Positions 26,981 to 36,070 are shown, counted from the stretch's first letter. The stretch: 54,698 nt of DNA from Planctomycetota bacterium (GCA_029260735.1 JAJDCR010000048.1:1-54698), one strand, 5' to 3'. A program made the numbers and translations. The notes: generated by a model not told the origin, from the sequence alone.

Positions 26981-27181
26981 GAGGCTCCTGCCGCACCGGG
27001 GATGTGCCAAGATAAATATCAGGAGCCAATCACATCCCCTGTTCGGCAGGAGCCTCACCCTCCAGGGAACATGGTGCTTAGAAGGGTTTTTGATCATCTT
27101 TTTCTTTAACGGTTTCAGATAAGCCTTACCCTCCCCATAATATTGTGCTTCGAGAGGTTTTAGATTATCTTTCTCAAGTAA
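26981..27181. repeat. Structured intergenic repeat element, copy B
   Basis: The 483-base gap 26905-27387 carries this element and a promoter but no gene. The arms at 26981-27006 and 27031-27056 (GAGGCTCCTGCCG and its complement, continuing to GGGGATGTG) pair over about 24 of 26 bases around a 24-base loop. Then follow a 71-base unit (27052-27122, GCCTCACCCTCCAGGGAA) and a shorter degenerate second unit to 27181. The order and sequence match copy A at 8160-8501, but here the hairpin is compact and has one right arm. Confidence 0.85.
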
Positions 27182-27319
27182 GCCTTACCTCTTATACCAT
27201 TTTATCTGAAACATTGGCCAAAAATGTGATCAATCTCAAAATTATCTATCTTAACCTAGGACAACAAAAATCCTAGACCAAATTTGACCAAATCTTTAAT
27301 TTCTCTCTGTTTTTCCTCG

Positions 27320-27348
27320 TTTACTAAATCTCTGTCTTATGCTAAAAT
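27320..27348 (+). promoter_or_regulatory. Candidate extended -10 promoter for the 7TM cyclase
   Basis: TTTACT (27320-27325), a 17-base spacer and TGCTAAAAT (27340-27348, extended -10) lie about 40 bases before the cyclase ATG. A similar TATGCT(C)TAAT lies before the second cyclase gene near 36611-36621. Confidence 0.5.
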
Positions 27349-27387
27349 TAGTCTAGAAAAATTAAAATAAGCCGGAGAAATCAAAAG

Positions 27388-29499
27388 ATGAAAAAATCGA
27401 CTCTTATCATTTGGATGGTCTTACTTTTTTTCGGGCCAATGGTCGGAGGAAATGATACTTGGAGCAGATCCAAAGATATTCCTAGTGTCTCTTTAAAAGC
27501 AAAAATGGGCTGGCAATATCGCTGGGGAGATTCTCCTCGTGGTGAAGGGGAACAGTTTACTTGGCTACAAGGAGGAGAGAAGGGGTGGAATGATTTTCAT
27601 TTTGATCAATCCTCTTCCCTGTTTAATCGTTTTCTTTGGTTACGGGTAAAACTACCAGAGCTTCCATGGAAAGACCCTAGTATTTACCTCCCCGTGGTTT
27701 ATCATAACTTAGAGGCTTATGTTGATGGGAAACTTTTATATACTTATGGACGATTAGACGACTCTGATGATTATAAATTTGAGGGCTTTCGTTGGCATAT
27801 TATTCCTTTGCCAGAGGATGCCCAAGAGAAGTACATTTACTTTAGAATTTACTCCGACTTAAACAAAATTGGAATTTTTGAAAATATCATCCTCGGCTCT
27901 CAAAGCAATCATATTCTATCGATGATCCGGTTGGATTTAGATCGGGTAATATTAGCCTGCCTGTTTATTTTTATTGGTTTTTTTCAGCTAGTTATGTTTC
28001 TGAGTAAACGAGAGCAAAAGGCATACTTGTCTTTTGGTTGGTTTGCCATTTGTATGGGGACCTATAGCCTTTGCTGGACTCAGGTTAAAGAATTATTTTT
28101 TCCCAACCCTATACTCTGGAGTCATTTGGAGCTGGGGTCACTTTATTTGCTCCCTGTTTTTTTCTGCCTATTTTTCACTCATATTTTTGGTCCAGGCTAC
28201 CGCAAAATTATCTTACGTTTAGGGCAAATCCACATGCTCTATGTAACACTGGTTTTTCCTCTTTCTGCCTTGGGAGTAATTTCTTTACGCTCGACTCTAT
28301 TCCCTTTTCAATTTTTTTTACTTTTAGACATTGGTTTTGTTCTTTTTACAGTGGTGCGCAAAGCGAATCAAGGGGACAATGAAGCAAAAATTTTTGCTGC
28401 TGGCTTTACTTTTTTGGCCGCCTTTGGGATTTACGATGTCCTCTCCTCTATTGGAATTATTTTTGGTAGCTATTCTCTCAGTCATTGGGGGATGGCACTT
28501 TTTTTACTTTCTCTAGGTTTTATTTTAGAGAAGCGCTTTTTAGTGATTCATAAGCTCTTGAAAGCTTACTCTGAGGAATTAGAGGAGAAAAACAAAAATC
28601 TTCTTTGCATCCAACAACGCTTGAAAAAAACAAACACATCTTATAGTCGTTTTGTCCCATGGGAATTTTTAGACTACTTGGGAGAAGAAAGCATTATTGA
28701 TGTTGAACTTGGAGATCAGGTGCAACTAGAAATGACGACTCTTTTTTCCGACATTCGTTCTTTCACAACCCTTTCTGAAAGTATGACCCCTAAAGAAAAC
28801 TTTGACTTTATCAACTCTTATTTGAGTAGAGTGGGGCCCATTATTCGCCAAAATCATGGTTTTATTGATAAATATATAGGCGATGCTATTATGGCTTTGT
28901 TTGCAGAGTCCCCAGAAAATGCTCTACGCACAGCTATCGAAATGCATCAGGAGGTTAAAGAGTACAACAAATGTCGTCAGTCTATAGGCTATCTCCCAAT
29001 AGATATAGGAGTAGGACTGCATACTGGCTGGATGATGCTGGGAACGGTAGGAGAAAAAAAACGGATGGAAGGAACCGTTATCTCTGATGCTGTCAATTTG
29101 GCTTCCCGCCTAGAGGGATTGACTAAGCTTTATGGAGCACGCATCATAGTAAGTGAAGAAACCTTAAATAAATTACCGCAAAAAGATTTATATCCTCATC
29201 GCTTTTTAGGACAAGTTAAAGTAAAGGGAAAAAAAACCTCTGTTGCTATTTTTGAAGTGTATGCTAGCGATGACCGAGAAAAACTAGAGGCCAAAGAAAA
29301 AAGTAAAGCTCTATTTGAAGAGGGAGTTCAGCTTTACCATCAAAAAAATATTGATTCTGCTTACAAAATCTTCCAAGAAATTCACCAAAATTTCTCTAGT
29401 GACGGAGCGATTATTCTTTATCTTTCTCGTTGCCAAATTCTTCAAAAACATGGCATCCCTGAAGAGTGGGATGGAATAGAAGCCTTTGATATAAAATGA
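27388..29499 (+). CDS. Class III adenylate/guanylate cyclase with 7TM receptor region
   Basis: A 703-aa membrane cyclase. A signal sequence (1-20) is followed by a periplasmic beta-rich domain (25-180, jelly-roll-like as in 7TMR-DISM receptors), seven hydrophobic helices (about 183-383), a coiled coil (388-415) and the linker SRFVPWEFLDYLG. The catalytic domain (445-630) has both metal aspartates, D455 (FSDIRSFT) and D499 (YIGDAIMALF), and VISDAVNLASR with D567, N570 and R574, so it should be active; D567 favours ATP. A short C-terminal TPR-like helix pair follows. The likely input is an extracellular ligand. A closely similar catalytic domain and tail occur at 36662. Confidence 0.92.
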   Translation: MKKSTLIIWMVLLFFGPMVGGNDTWSRSKDIPSVSLKAKMGWQYRWGDSPRGEGEQFTWLQGGEKGWNDFHFDQSSSLFNRFLWLRVKLPELPWKDPSIYLPVVYHNLEAYVDGKLLYTYGRLDDSDDYKFEGFRWHIIPLPEDAQEKYIYFRIYSDLNKIGIFENIILGSQSNHILSMIRLDLDRVILACLFIFIGFFQLVMFLSKREQKAYLSFGWFAICMGTYSLCWTQVKELFFPNPILWSHLELGSLYLLPVFFCLFFTHIFGPGYRKIILRLGQIHMLYVTLVFPLSALGVISLRSTLFPFQFFLLLDIGFVLFTVVRKANQGDNEAKIFAAGFTFLAAFGIYDVLSSIGIIFGSYSLSHWGMALFLLSLGFILEKRFLVIHKLLKAYSEELEEKNKNLLCIQQRLKKTNTSYSRFVPWEFLDYLGEESIIDVELGDQVQLEMTTLFSDIRSFTTLSESMTPKENFDFINSYLSRVGPIIRQNHGFIDKYIGDAIMALFAESPENALRTAIEMHQEVKEYNKCRQSIGYLPIDIGVGLHTGWMMLGTVGEKKRMEGTVISDAVNLASRLEGLTKLYGARIIVSEETLNKLPQKDLYPHRFLGQVKVKGKKTSVAIFEVYASDDREKLEAKEKSKALFEEGVQLYHQKNIDSAYKIFQEIHQNFSSDGAIILYLSRCQILQKHGIPEEWDGIEAFDIK

Positions 29500-29821
29500 T
29501 TCAGTAAGATTTAATAAGATACAAAATATTTTCTAAAAAAATATTCGATAAAACAAGAAAACTAGTCCTCTAAATTTTCCTCCTCAATAGCTAAAAATGG
29601 CTAAAAATGGCTAAAAATGGCTATCTGTCCTTCTCATGCCCAAAATAATGTTAGGGTCAAGTCTTTGGTCTTGCTTTTTATCTACCATTTAAAACCTCTC
29701 AAAAGCCTTTTCTTTCCTTGACAATTTTTGTATCATTGAGAACAGAAAAATCTCTACTAGAAACTTTAACTTGTGGGAAATAAGTAAGTCTTGAAATATA
29801 GTACTTTAAAGAAAAACTCTT
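29500..29821. other. Gene-free stretch with a 10-base tandem repeat
   Basis: This gap between the 7TM cyclase and the kinase remnant has no gene. CTAAAAATGG occurs three times in a row at 29591-29620, with partial copies on both sides (about 29588-29624). The remainder is A/T-rich, without a clear terminator or promoter. Confidence 0.6.
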
Positions 29822-30189
29822 ATGATGAAAAATAGAGCAAAAAAGTTTAATCAAGGAATAAAGTCAATGGTTGAAAAACAAGGTCAACTTGAGATGACAA
29901 TAACGGCAGATGCTCCTCCAAATACTTTTGTTTTAGGAGGAAATTCCACAGCTAAAGAAACTGACATCGATTTTAACGAAAAGATAGAGAATAATGCTCT
30001 TCCTAAGTTTTTAGAAGGTGAAATAAAAGAGAGACTATCTGTAATTTGCCTAGTCGGTATGATTATTGGCTTTGTATTTCCGAAAGTTTAGAGAAAATTG
30101 AATTTGAGAACCCTTGGGATCAAAAAAAAGCAAAAGCTTGGTGGCTAGAAAAAGAAAGCTTGTCGAAAAAGGATGAAAACAACCTATGA
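29822..30189 (+). pseudogene. Ser/Thr kinase remnant with large internal deletion
   Basis: The first 85 codons (29822 to about 30078) encode a tail and the start of a membrane helix (IENNALPKFL, then ICLVGMIIGFVF) like residues 39-70 of the intact kinase at 30186. They run into a stop at 30091. In another frame, 30079-30189 encodes SLEKIEFENPWDQKKAKAWW, matching the last 25 residues of that kinase. About 1.4 kb of helices and the whole kinase domain are missing, and the join is out of frame. The old stop (30187-30189) still overlaps the next kinase's ATG as ATGA, showing that two tandem coupled kinase genes existed. The 89-aa stub is unlikely to be functional. Confidence 0.8.
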
Positions 30190-31835
30190 TGGAAAAAAAA
30201 ACTGAATATAATAATCCCTCCGAGGCAACTTTGACAGCCCCAGGACAACTTGTGGCAGGAGGATCTTCGGAGGCAACGGATACGGTTTTTAATGATAGAA
30301 TAGAGAAAAATGCCCTGCCTGCTTTTTTACATAACCAAGTGCAGCATAGAGTCTCGACCATTTGTTTATTTGGTCTAAGTTTTTTTGCTGTTCCCATTAT
30401 TTTTGATTTATTTAGCCACGTTAAAATGGGACCGGAAAGATTTATTTTTTTTATCAATGGGCTTAACTCTATTTTATTTTATTTTTTAGTGAATCAAAAA
30501 GGCTTATCTACCAACTATCTCATCAATGTTAGTTTGGTTTATGAAGTTGTAACTAGCTACATTTTTTCTTGTATTCAAACTGTCGATAAATATACAGGGG
30601 ATTACACTCCTCGGCAAATTCTAGCCTGGACAGCCGCTTGGATTATCGTTTTTCCTCTGGTTGTCCCTTGCTCTCCTCGAAAGACTTTCATTGCTGCTAC
30701 TTGTTCTGTTTTAACGGTTTTACTAGCCATTCAAACCGGGGATTATTTTTTTGAATCAAATCCTTCTCCTCATCTTTACCGAGATACTTTAGTTATTTAT
30801 AGTATTGTTATTGTCTTTGCCTGTTTTTGTTCCGACTTGGTCTATAAGTTGAACTGGCAAGTAGCCAAAGAGAGACAGAAAAGTAGCTATGAGTTACTGG
30901 ATCTTCTAGGAGAGGGAAATATGGGGAGTGTTTGGCATGTTCGCCATCGTATGCTTCATCGTCCTGCTGCTATGAAAGTAATATCGGCTAAATACTTAAA
31001 TAATAAAGATCAAGAAAAAGAAAGTATGCTTCATTTACGCTTTGAAAGAGAAGCCCAAGCAACGGCTTCTCTTTGTTCCCCTAATTCTATAATCCTCTAT
31101 GATTTTGGCTTAATGGATGATGGCTCCTTTTTCTATGTGATGGAGCTTTTAGAAGGACAAGACATGCAGTTTTTAACCAAGAATTTTGGAACTATTTCGG
31201 CCGAGCGTACAGTCTATTTCTTACTGCAAATTTGTGATTCCCTCAGCGATGCTCATGCTAAAGGTTTAATTCACCGAGATATCAAACCTGCTAACATTAT
31301 GGTCTGTAAATACGGAGTCAAATATGATTTTATCAAGGTTCTTGATTTTGGAATGGTTAAACAGCAAAAGCAAGAATTGGAAAATTTAGATGAAATTAGT
31401 GATACCGATAATAAACCTAGTTTTACCGATAATGAGGATACTACGTTAACTCAGCCAGGAGCAATATCTGGCACACCTGCTTTTATGGCTCCTGAAATGG
31501 CTCAAAAAAAACATGTAGATGGGCGCTATGATATTTATTCTTTGGGATGTGTTGCTTATTGGTTATTGGTAGGAGAGTTGCTCTTTCCTGGTAAAAGTAT
31601 GATGGGAACCCTTGTTGCTCATTTACGGACTAAACCGACTCCTCCTTCAGAAAAAATGGATGCTCCTATACCGCAAGAGCTTGATCGGATTATTCTGTGG
31701 TGCTTAGAAAAAGATCCTGATAAGCGGCCTCAAACAGCAGAAGAGCTTGCCAAAAGTCTACGTCAAATAAAATTTGAAGATCCTTGGGATCAAGATAAAG
31801 CAAAATCTTGGTGGGAAGAGAATAGAAATAGGTAA
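30186..31835 (+). CDS. Ser/Thr kinase with six-helix membrane domain, paralogue 1
   Basis: A 549-aa Hanks-type kinase. Residues 1-50 are a polar tail, and six hydrophobic helices follow (about 57-77, 86-103, 112-131, 150-165, 171-186 and 203-222). The kinase domain (235-525) has GEGNMGSV (242-249), K264, HRDIKPAN (363-370, D365), DFG (387-389) and APE (435-437), so it is complete. An acidic insert rich in Asp and Thr lies in the activation segment (395-428). The C-terminus ends with FEDPWDQDKAKSWW, shared with two paralogues. The kinase should face the cytoplasm with the membrane domain as sensor. Its ATG overlaps the stop of the upstream remnant. Confidence 0.92.
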   Translation: MMEKKTEYNNPSEATLTAPGQLVAGGSSEATDTVFNDRIEKNALPAFLHNQVQHRVSTICLFGLSFFAVPIIFDLFSHVKMGPERFIFFINGLNSILFYFLVNQKGLSTNYLINVSLVYEVVTSYIFSCIQTVDKYTGDYTPRQILAWTAAWIIVFPLVVPCSPRKTFIAATCSVLTVLLAIQTGDYFFESNPSPHLYRDTLVIYSIVIVFACFCSDLVYKLNWQVAKERQKSSYELLDLLGEGNMGSVWHVRHRMLHRPAAMKVISAKYLNNKDQEKESMLHLRFEREAQATASLCSPNSIILYDFGLMDDGSFFYVMELLEGQDMQFLTKNFGTISAERTVYFLLQICDSLSDAHAKGLIHRDIKPANIMVCKYGVKYDFIKVLDFGMVKQQKQELENLDEISDTDNKPSFTDNEDTTLTQPGAISGTPAFMAPEMAQKKHVDGRYDIYSLGCVAYWLLVGELLFPGKSMMGTLVAHLRTKPTPPSEKMDAPIPQELDRIILWCLEKDPDKRPQTAEELAKSLRQIKFEDPWDQDKAKSWWEENRNR

Positions 31836-31877
31836 AGCAGTTCCACTAAGTTTTTCTGGAAGCTTTCTAAGTAAAGA

Positions 31878-31906
31878 TTGCAATTCAAAGGGGAAAGTTT
31901 TATACT
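31878..31906 (+). promoter_or_regulatory. Candidate sigma70 promoter for the PEP-CTERM gene
   Basis: TTGCAA (31878-31883), a 17-base spacer and TATACT (31901-31906) lie about 50 bases before the ATG at 31956. The match is 4/6 and 5/6. Confidence 0.55.
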
Positions 31907-31955
31907 TAACTTGATTCTAATAAAAACGAAAAAGATTAAACAAGGGTGAATTGTA

Positions 31956-32717
31956 ATGAAAAGATACTTTATTGTACTACTGTTCTTGGGGTTTCTTTAT
32001 TTACCTTTAGAAGCAACCGAGGTTCACCGCTGGAAACTAGACGAGACCTCGGGGAACATCGCTGTTGACTCAATTGGAGGAGTTAATGGGACTCTTAACA
32101 ATGGAGCTTTTTTTACGGGAGAAGCGGCCGAATTTGATGGAGTCAATGATTTTATCCAACTAGATAACTTGATTCGCTTTCACGATACCGAAAACTGGAC
32201 AATCTCTCTTTTCTACAAAGGGACAGATTCCTCGGGAACCAATCCGATGGGAGCAAACCTAGTGGGAATTAATACGGGAGATTGGTGGGGAGAAGTTACC
32301 ATAGAAGAGGGAAAAGCCAAGTTTCTTCATGCGACTGATAACGGACACGAGCCTGGATGGGATAACCTAGTGGGGACAAGTATTGTTACTGATGACCAGT
32401 GGCATCATATTGTTGTCCGTAACTTTGATAATGTAACTGCAGACGTGATTGTTAATGGAGTTGTCGAGGTTTCTGGATCTTCTCTTATGGCAGGAACTCC
32501 TTCTCAAGATGTTATGTCGATGCGCATTTTCCAATTTATGCACGGCCCAGGTCAGTTTACTAGCGGATCTCTTCGAGACGTCCGAGTTTTTAATGAAGCC
32601 ATTTCTGATTCCTTAGTACTCTCTTTAAATGAAGATAATCTTGTTCCAGAGCCTTCTTCTCTTATTTTACTCTTAGGGAGTTTTACTCTCATTGTTTTTT
32701 TTCAACGAAAAAAATAA
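31956..32717 (+). CDS. LamG-domain protein with PEP-CTERM sorting signal
   Basis: A 253-aa exported protein. An N-terminal signal peptide (MKRYFIVLLFLGFLYLPLEA) is followed by a concanavalin-like LamG jelly roll (about 23-220), with WKLDETSGNIAVDSIGG at its start, AEFDGVNDFIQLD and QWHHIVVRN. The C-terminus is a textbook PEP-CTERM: VPEPSS, a hydrophobic helix (LILLLGSFTLIVFF) and QRKK. Exosortase would cleave and anchor it at the surface; no exosortase gene is in this window. LamG domains bind glycans or proteins, so a role in the extracellular matrix is plausible. It sits between two paralogous kinase genes with its own promoter. Confidence 0.9.
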   Translation: MKRYFIVLLFLGFLYLPLEATEVHRWKLDETSGNIAVDSIGGVNGTLNNGAFFTGEAAEFDGVNDFIQLDNLIRFHDTENWTISLFYKGTDSSGTNPMGANLVGINTGDWWGEVTIEEGKAKFLHATDNGHEPGWDNLVGTSIVTDDQWHHIVVRNFDNVTADVIVNGVVEVSGSSLMAGTPSQDVMSMRIFQFMHGPGQFTSGSLRDVRVFNEAISDSLVLSLNEDNLVPEPSSLILLLGSFTLIVFFQRKK

Positions 32718-32727
32718 ATGGTCTTAA

Positions 32728-32751
32728 GGCGGAGCAAAACTTTGTTCCGTC
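32728..32751 (+). terminator. Hairpin after the PEP-CTERM gene
   Basis: GGCGGAGC pairs with GTTCCGTC (two G-T wobbles) around an A/T-rich loop, 11 bases after the stop. No T-run follows, so termination is uncertain. Confidence 0.35.
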
Positions 32752-32803
32752 TATTGCTTCTCATAAATATTCCCACCTTATTTTCCATAACAAATTTTTT
32801 ACA

Positions 32804-32833
32804 TTGATTGCCCCCCCTGATTTCTAGTATTAT
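32804..32833 (+). promoter_or_regulatory. Candidate sigma70 promoter for kinase paralogue 2
   Basis: TTGATT (32804-32809), an 18-base spacer that includes a run of seven C, and TATTAT (32828-32833) lie about 47 bases before the ATG at 32880. The match is 4/6 and 5/6. Confidence 0.45.
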
Positions 32834-32879
32834 AGAAAAAATTAATTTTCTTGTATTTTGTCTTGCGAAGGGTATATCC

Positions 32880-34442
32880 ATGACAAACAAATCTATTTCT
32901 GAAGAATCTTTAGAAAATAGCTCTCTTTTTACAAATATGGAAACAAAAACTAAGACTATTACTTTCCCTCGTTTTGTTCACCAACAAATATATGATCGCC
33001 TTTCTAATGCATGTTTGCTGAGTTTGTTAGTGGGGTTTGGCGTACCAGTTTTGTTTCCTCTTTTTGTTTCTCTTGAGATGGGACATGAAAAGTTTGTCTG
33101 TGCTTTTATCGGTGTAGTTTCACTTGCTGTCTATGTTTTTCTCCAGAAAAGTAAGTTGTCTACCTTAAGTTTAATGTATTTAGGTTTGGGCTTTGGAGTG
33201 CTTGTTTCTTATTTGTTTACGCTTTTGCAAGCAGCAGATCCTTATCCCAGCGAATATACCCTTCGATCTATTCCTGCTTGGACAGCTCCTTGGATTATTG
33301 TTCTACCTCTCATTGTTCCCTGCAACTCAAAAATGGCACTAGGGGCAGCTATAGCTTGTACTGTTGCAACTCTTTTAGGTATTTATTCAGGGGAAGTTTT
33401 TTTTGGCACACATCCCCCCACTTCGATCTACTTTGATACATTCTTTGTTTATCTCTTTGTTGTCGGTGCAACTAGTATGGTTGCTAATATTGTCTACAAG
33501 TCTAACTGGACGCTTGATCAAGAAAAGAAAAAAAGTCGCTATGAGTTGTTAGAATTACTTGGGCGAGGTAATATGGGAACTGTTTGGCGAGCAAAACATG
33601 AAAAGCTTCGACGCCCTGCCGCTATAAAGATAATTTCTTCTCGCTACTTACAAGAAGGCGATGAAAAGAAAATAAAAACTCGTTTTGAAAGAGAGGCCCA
33701 AGCCACAGCTTCTCTTCATTCTCCTCACTCTATCGCTTTATATGATTTTGGAACAATGGAAGACGGATCATTTTTTTACGTAATGGAGCACTTAGAAGGA
33801 GCGGACTTAGAGAGCCTTATTGATAGATTTGGTCCTGTCAGTGCAGAGAGAGCAGTCTATTTTCTTCTCCAGATTTGTGATTCTCTTTCAGATGCTCACT
33901 GTAAGGGACTAGTTCATAGAGATATCAAGCCCGCTAATATTTTTGTTTGTCAGTATGGAAACAAAAGTGACTTTATAAAAGTGATGGACTTTGGATTGGT
34001 AAAACAAGATTCTGATGTGGATTCTAGCATTTTTACAGAAGATGCTACTTTAACTGAACCTGGGAGCATGGCGGGAACCCCTGCCTTCATGGCTCCGGAA
34101 ATGGCAGAAACGGGTAAAATAGATCATCGCTATGATATTTATGGCCTTGGCTGTGTGGGGTATTGGCTTTTGACGGGAGAATATGTCTTTCCCTCGAAAG
34201 AAGGTGTTTTGGGTGTTATTATGGCTCATATTCGAACTCCTCCTGCTCGTCCTTCAACAAAAACAGAGAACCCAATTCCTTCGGAATTGGAGGATGTTAT
34301 CTTGTGGTGCCTGGAAAAAAATCCCGCTGATCGCCCTCAAAGTATCGAAGAGCTGGTTGTTGTATTAAGAGAAATCCCCTTTAGTAACCCTTGGAGAGAA
34401 CAAGATGCCCGAGACTGGTGGCTTCTAAACTCGATAGATTAA
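32880..34442 (+). CDS. Ser/Thr kinase with six-helix membrane domain, paralogue 2
   Basis: A 520-aa kinase with the same plan as the one at 30186: a short polar tail, six hydrophobic helices (about 43-210) and a complete kinase domain (about 220-495). The domain has GRGNMGTV, K250, HRDIKPAN (D348), DFG (370-372) and GTPAFMAPEMA. It ends SNPWREQDARDWW, the paralogue tail motif. An in-frame TTG exists at 32808, but AAGGG seven bases before the ATG at 32880 decides the start. The membrane domains differ more than the kinase domains, suggesting different inputs. The stop TAA overlaps the ATG of the methyltransferase gene by one base. Confidence 0.92.
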   Translation: MTNKSISEESLENSSLFTNMETKTKTITFPRFVHQQIYDRLSNACLLSLLVGFGVPVLFPLFVSLEMGHEKFVCAFIGVVSLAVYVFLQKSKLSTLSLMYLGLGFGVLVSYLFTLLQAADPYPSEYTLRSIPAWTAPWIIVLPLIVPCNSKMALGAAIACTVATLLGIYSGEVFFGTHPPTSIYFDTFFVYLFVVGATSMVANIVYKSNWTLDQEKKKSRYELLELLGRGNMGTVWRAKHEKLRRPAAIKIISSRYLQEGDEKKIKTRFEREAQATASLHSPHSIALYDFGTMEDGSFFYVMEHLEGADLESLIDRFGPVSAERAVYFLLQICDSLSDAHCKGLVHRDIKPANIFVCQYGNKSDFIKVMDFGLVKQDSDVDSSIFTEDATLTEPGSMAGTPAFMAPEMAETGKIDHRYDIYGLGCVGYWLLTGEYVFPSKEGVLGVIMAHIRTPPARPSTKTENPIPSELEDVILWCLEKNPADRPQSIEELVVVLREIPFSNPWREQDARDWWLLNSID

Positions 34443-35266
34443 TGAATTCAAAGCACCCTAAAAAACGTCCTCAAGGCAATGAAACCCGAGGTAAAACAGC
34501 CACTAACCGTTTACGTCGTGTGGATAACTTTGTTCTCCTTTACGATCCTCATCTTCTTACTCGGAGCGATTTACTTTTTACGAATGCGGCTTTTGTTGAT
34601 TTAGGCTATGGTTTTACTCCTACGACAACATTGGAAAGTGCTGCTCGCTTTCGTCAGCTAAACCCAAATCTTCCAGTAATTGGTATTGAAATTGTTCCAG
34701 AGAGAGTGACTATTGCTCAGCCTTTTTGCGATGAAAAAACTCACTTTCGCATAGGGGGATTTAACATTCCTCTAAACCCAAAAAAAAATGAATCTATTCG
34801 CCTAATTCGAGCCTTTAACGTTCTCCGGCAATACCAAGAAGAAGAAGTTACCTCAGCTTATGAACTTCTTGCTCAATCTCTTCTTCCTCAGGGACTTCTC
34901 ATTGAAGGTACATCTGACCCTTATGGGCGTATTTGGGTTGCTCATATTCTCCGCCGTACAAACAGGCCTACATTTTCACCAGAGTACCTAGTCTTTTCTA
35001 GCAGTTTCAAATCCCCCTTTCATCCCAAAGATTTCCAAACTATTCTACCGAAAAACCTTATCCATCAAGTTACTCCCGGGGAAAAAATATATCGCTTTTT
35101 TGAAGACTGGAAACGAACATACCAAGAATCTTTACACCTCAGTATTAGGAGTGAACGGCAAGTTTTCGTCGAAAGCATACGAGGTTTAGCTAAACTAAAT
35201 TATCCTGTAGTTTTGCAAAAGAGATTTTTAAACCGTGGATATTTGCTTCTGAAGGGAAATTTTTAA
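34442..35266 (+). CDS. Class I SAM-dependent methyltransferase-like protein
   Basis: A 274-aa protein with a Rossmann methyltransferase signature: motif I FVDLGYGFTPTTTLE (near residue 55), motif II VIGIEIVPERV, and later QSLLPQGLLIEGTSD, corresponding to motifs IV-V. This resembles an uncharacterised family common in Actinobacteria that begins with a DLGYG motif. The substrate is unknown. The ATG overlaps the stop of the kinase gene (TAATG), so translation is probably coupled; the longer frame start at 34391 would lie inside the kinase gene and is rejected. The basic N-terminus (KHPKKRPQ) might bind nucleic acid. Confidence 0.75.
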   Translation: MNSKHPKKRPQGNETRGKTATNRLRRVDNFVLLYDPHLLTRSDLLFTNAAFVDLGYGFTPTTTLESAARFRQLNPNLPVIGIEIVPERVTIAQPFCDEKTHFRIGGFNIPLNPKKNESIRLIRAFNVLRQYQEEEVTSAYELLAQSLLPQGLLIEGTSDPYGRIWVAHILRRTNRPTFSPEYLVFSSSFKSPFHPKDFQTILPKNLIHQVTPGEKIYRFFEDWKRTYQESLHLSIRSERQVFVESIRGLAKLNYPVVLQKRFLNRGYLLLKGNF

Positions 35267-35326
35267 TTTTTGCATTACCAGGTTAAAAAAGTAGGAAAGC
35301 GAACAAACTCTGATGGAGAAAATATA

Positions 35327-36001
35327 GTGAAAGAGTCTGTTTTTACTAAGTTGGTCGAGAAAATTCACCGATGGCCTCGCCAAAAAAGCTGTCTGCTTGT
35401 CGGTATAGCTGGAGCGCCCGGTTGTGGGAAATCCACTTTAGCTGAGCAATTGGTGGATGCTTTGCCGTTTAAAAATGACTACGTTAACGAATGTGTTTCT
35501 ATTGATGATTTCTACTACACTCCTGAAGAACGAAAAAGGCGGGGATACAAATGGAGAGCCTTGCCAGGCACTCACGATCTGTCTTTGTTGCAATCCTTTT
35601 TAGAGCAATTGAGAGAAAATATCCCTCCTCTCAAAATTCCTCGATACAACCGAGCAAAGGAAGAAAAAGATTCTCCGAAACATATTCAAAGCTCTTTGGA
35701 TGTGTGCATTATAGAGGGATGGTTTGTCGGAGCGCCAGTGGAAGGGTACACTGAGCTGGCTAACGCCTTGGATTGTCTTATCTATATGGATATGTCGCTA
35801 GAGGATGCTTATAAATGTCGTATCGAGCGGGAAAGAAAAGTTCGAGCGCAAAATAGTGGTGGGCTATCAGAAGAAGAGACCATTGCATTTTGGAAAGAGG
35901 CTCTTGAACCAGGGATTCGCCAGTTGGTTTTTCCGCTTCGTTCAAAGGCCGACTTTGTTTTAAGCCTGGATGAAAATCATACTTTAACTGAATTGGCTTA
36001 A
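35327..36001 (+). CDS. P-loop kinase of the D-glycerate 3-kinase type
   Basis: A 224-aa soluble P-loop kinase. Walker A is GAPGCGKST near residue 28; the SIDDFYYTPEERKRRG and KWRALPGTHDL segments and the EGWFVGAP motif follow, all typical of the GLYK/YggC/Tda10 group related to uridine and pantothenate kinases. D-glycerate is a plausible substrate, but the group is poorly characterised in bacteria. The frame opens at a TTG at 35270; the GTG at 35327, seven bases after GGAGA, is preferred. It follows the methyltransferase gene by 60 bases and may be the last gene of that operon. Confidence 0.75.
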   Translation: MKESVFTKLVEKIHRWPRQKSCLLVGIAGAPGCGKSTLAEQLVDALPFKNDYVNECVSIDDFYYTPEERKRRGYKWRALPGTHDLSLLQSFLEQLRENIPPLKIPRYNRAKEEKDSPKHIQSSLDVCIIEGWFVGAPVEGYTELANALDCLIYMDMSLEDAYKCRIERERKVRAQNSGGLSEEETIAFWKEALEPGIRQLVFPLRSKADFVLSLDENHTLTELA

Positions 36002-36070
36002 TAGTTCAGAAAACTTATCTACGTTTCATCAAAAAAAGAAAAGAACATAGGCTTACTAGTACCAGATGGT

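Noticed and set aside
29588..29624. Three direct repeats CTAAAAATGG as a possible iteron set or CRISPR seed
   Set aside because: Only three copies with no spacers and no replication gene nearby; slippage is the simpler explanation.
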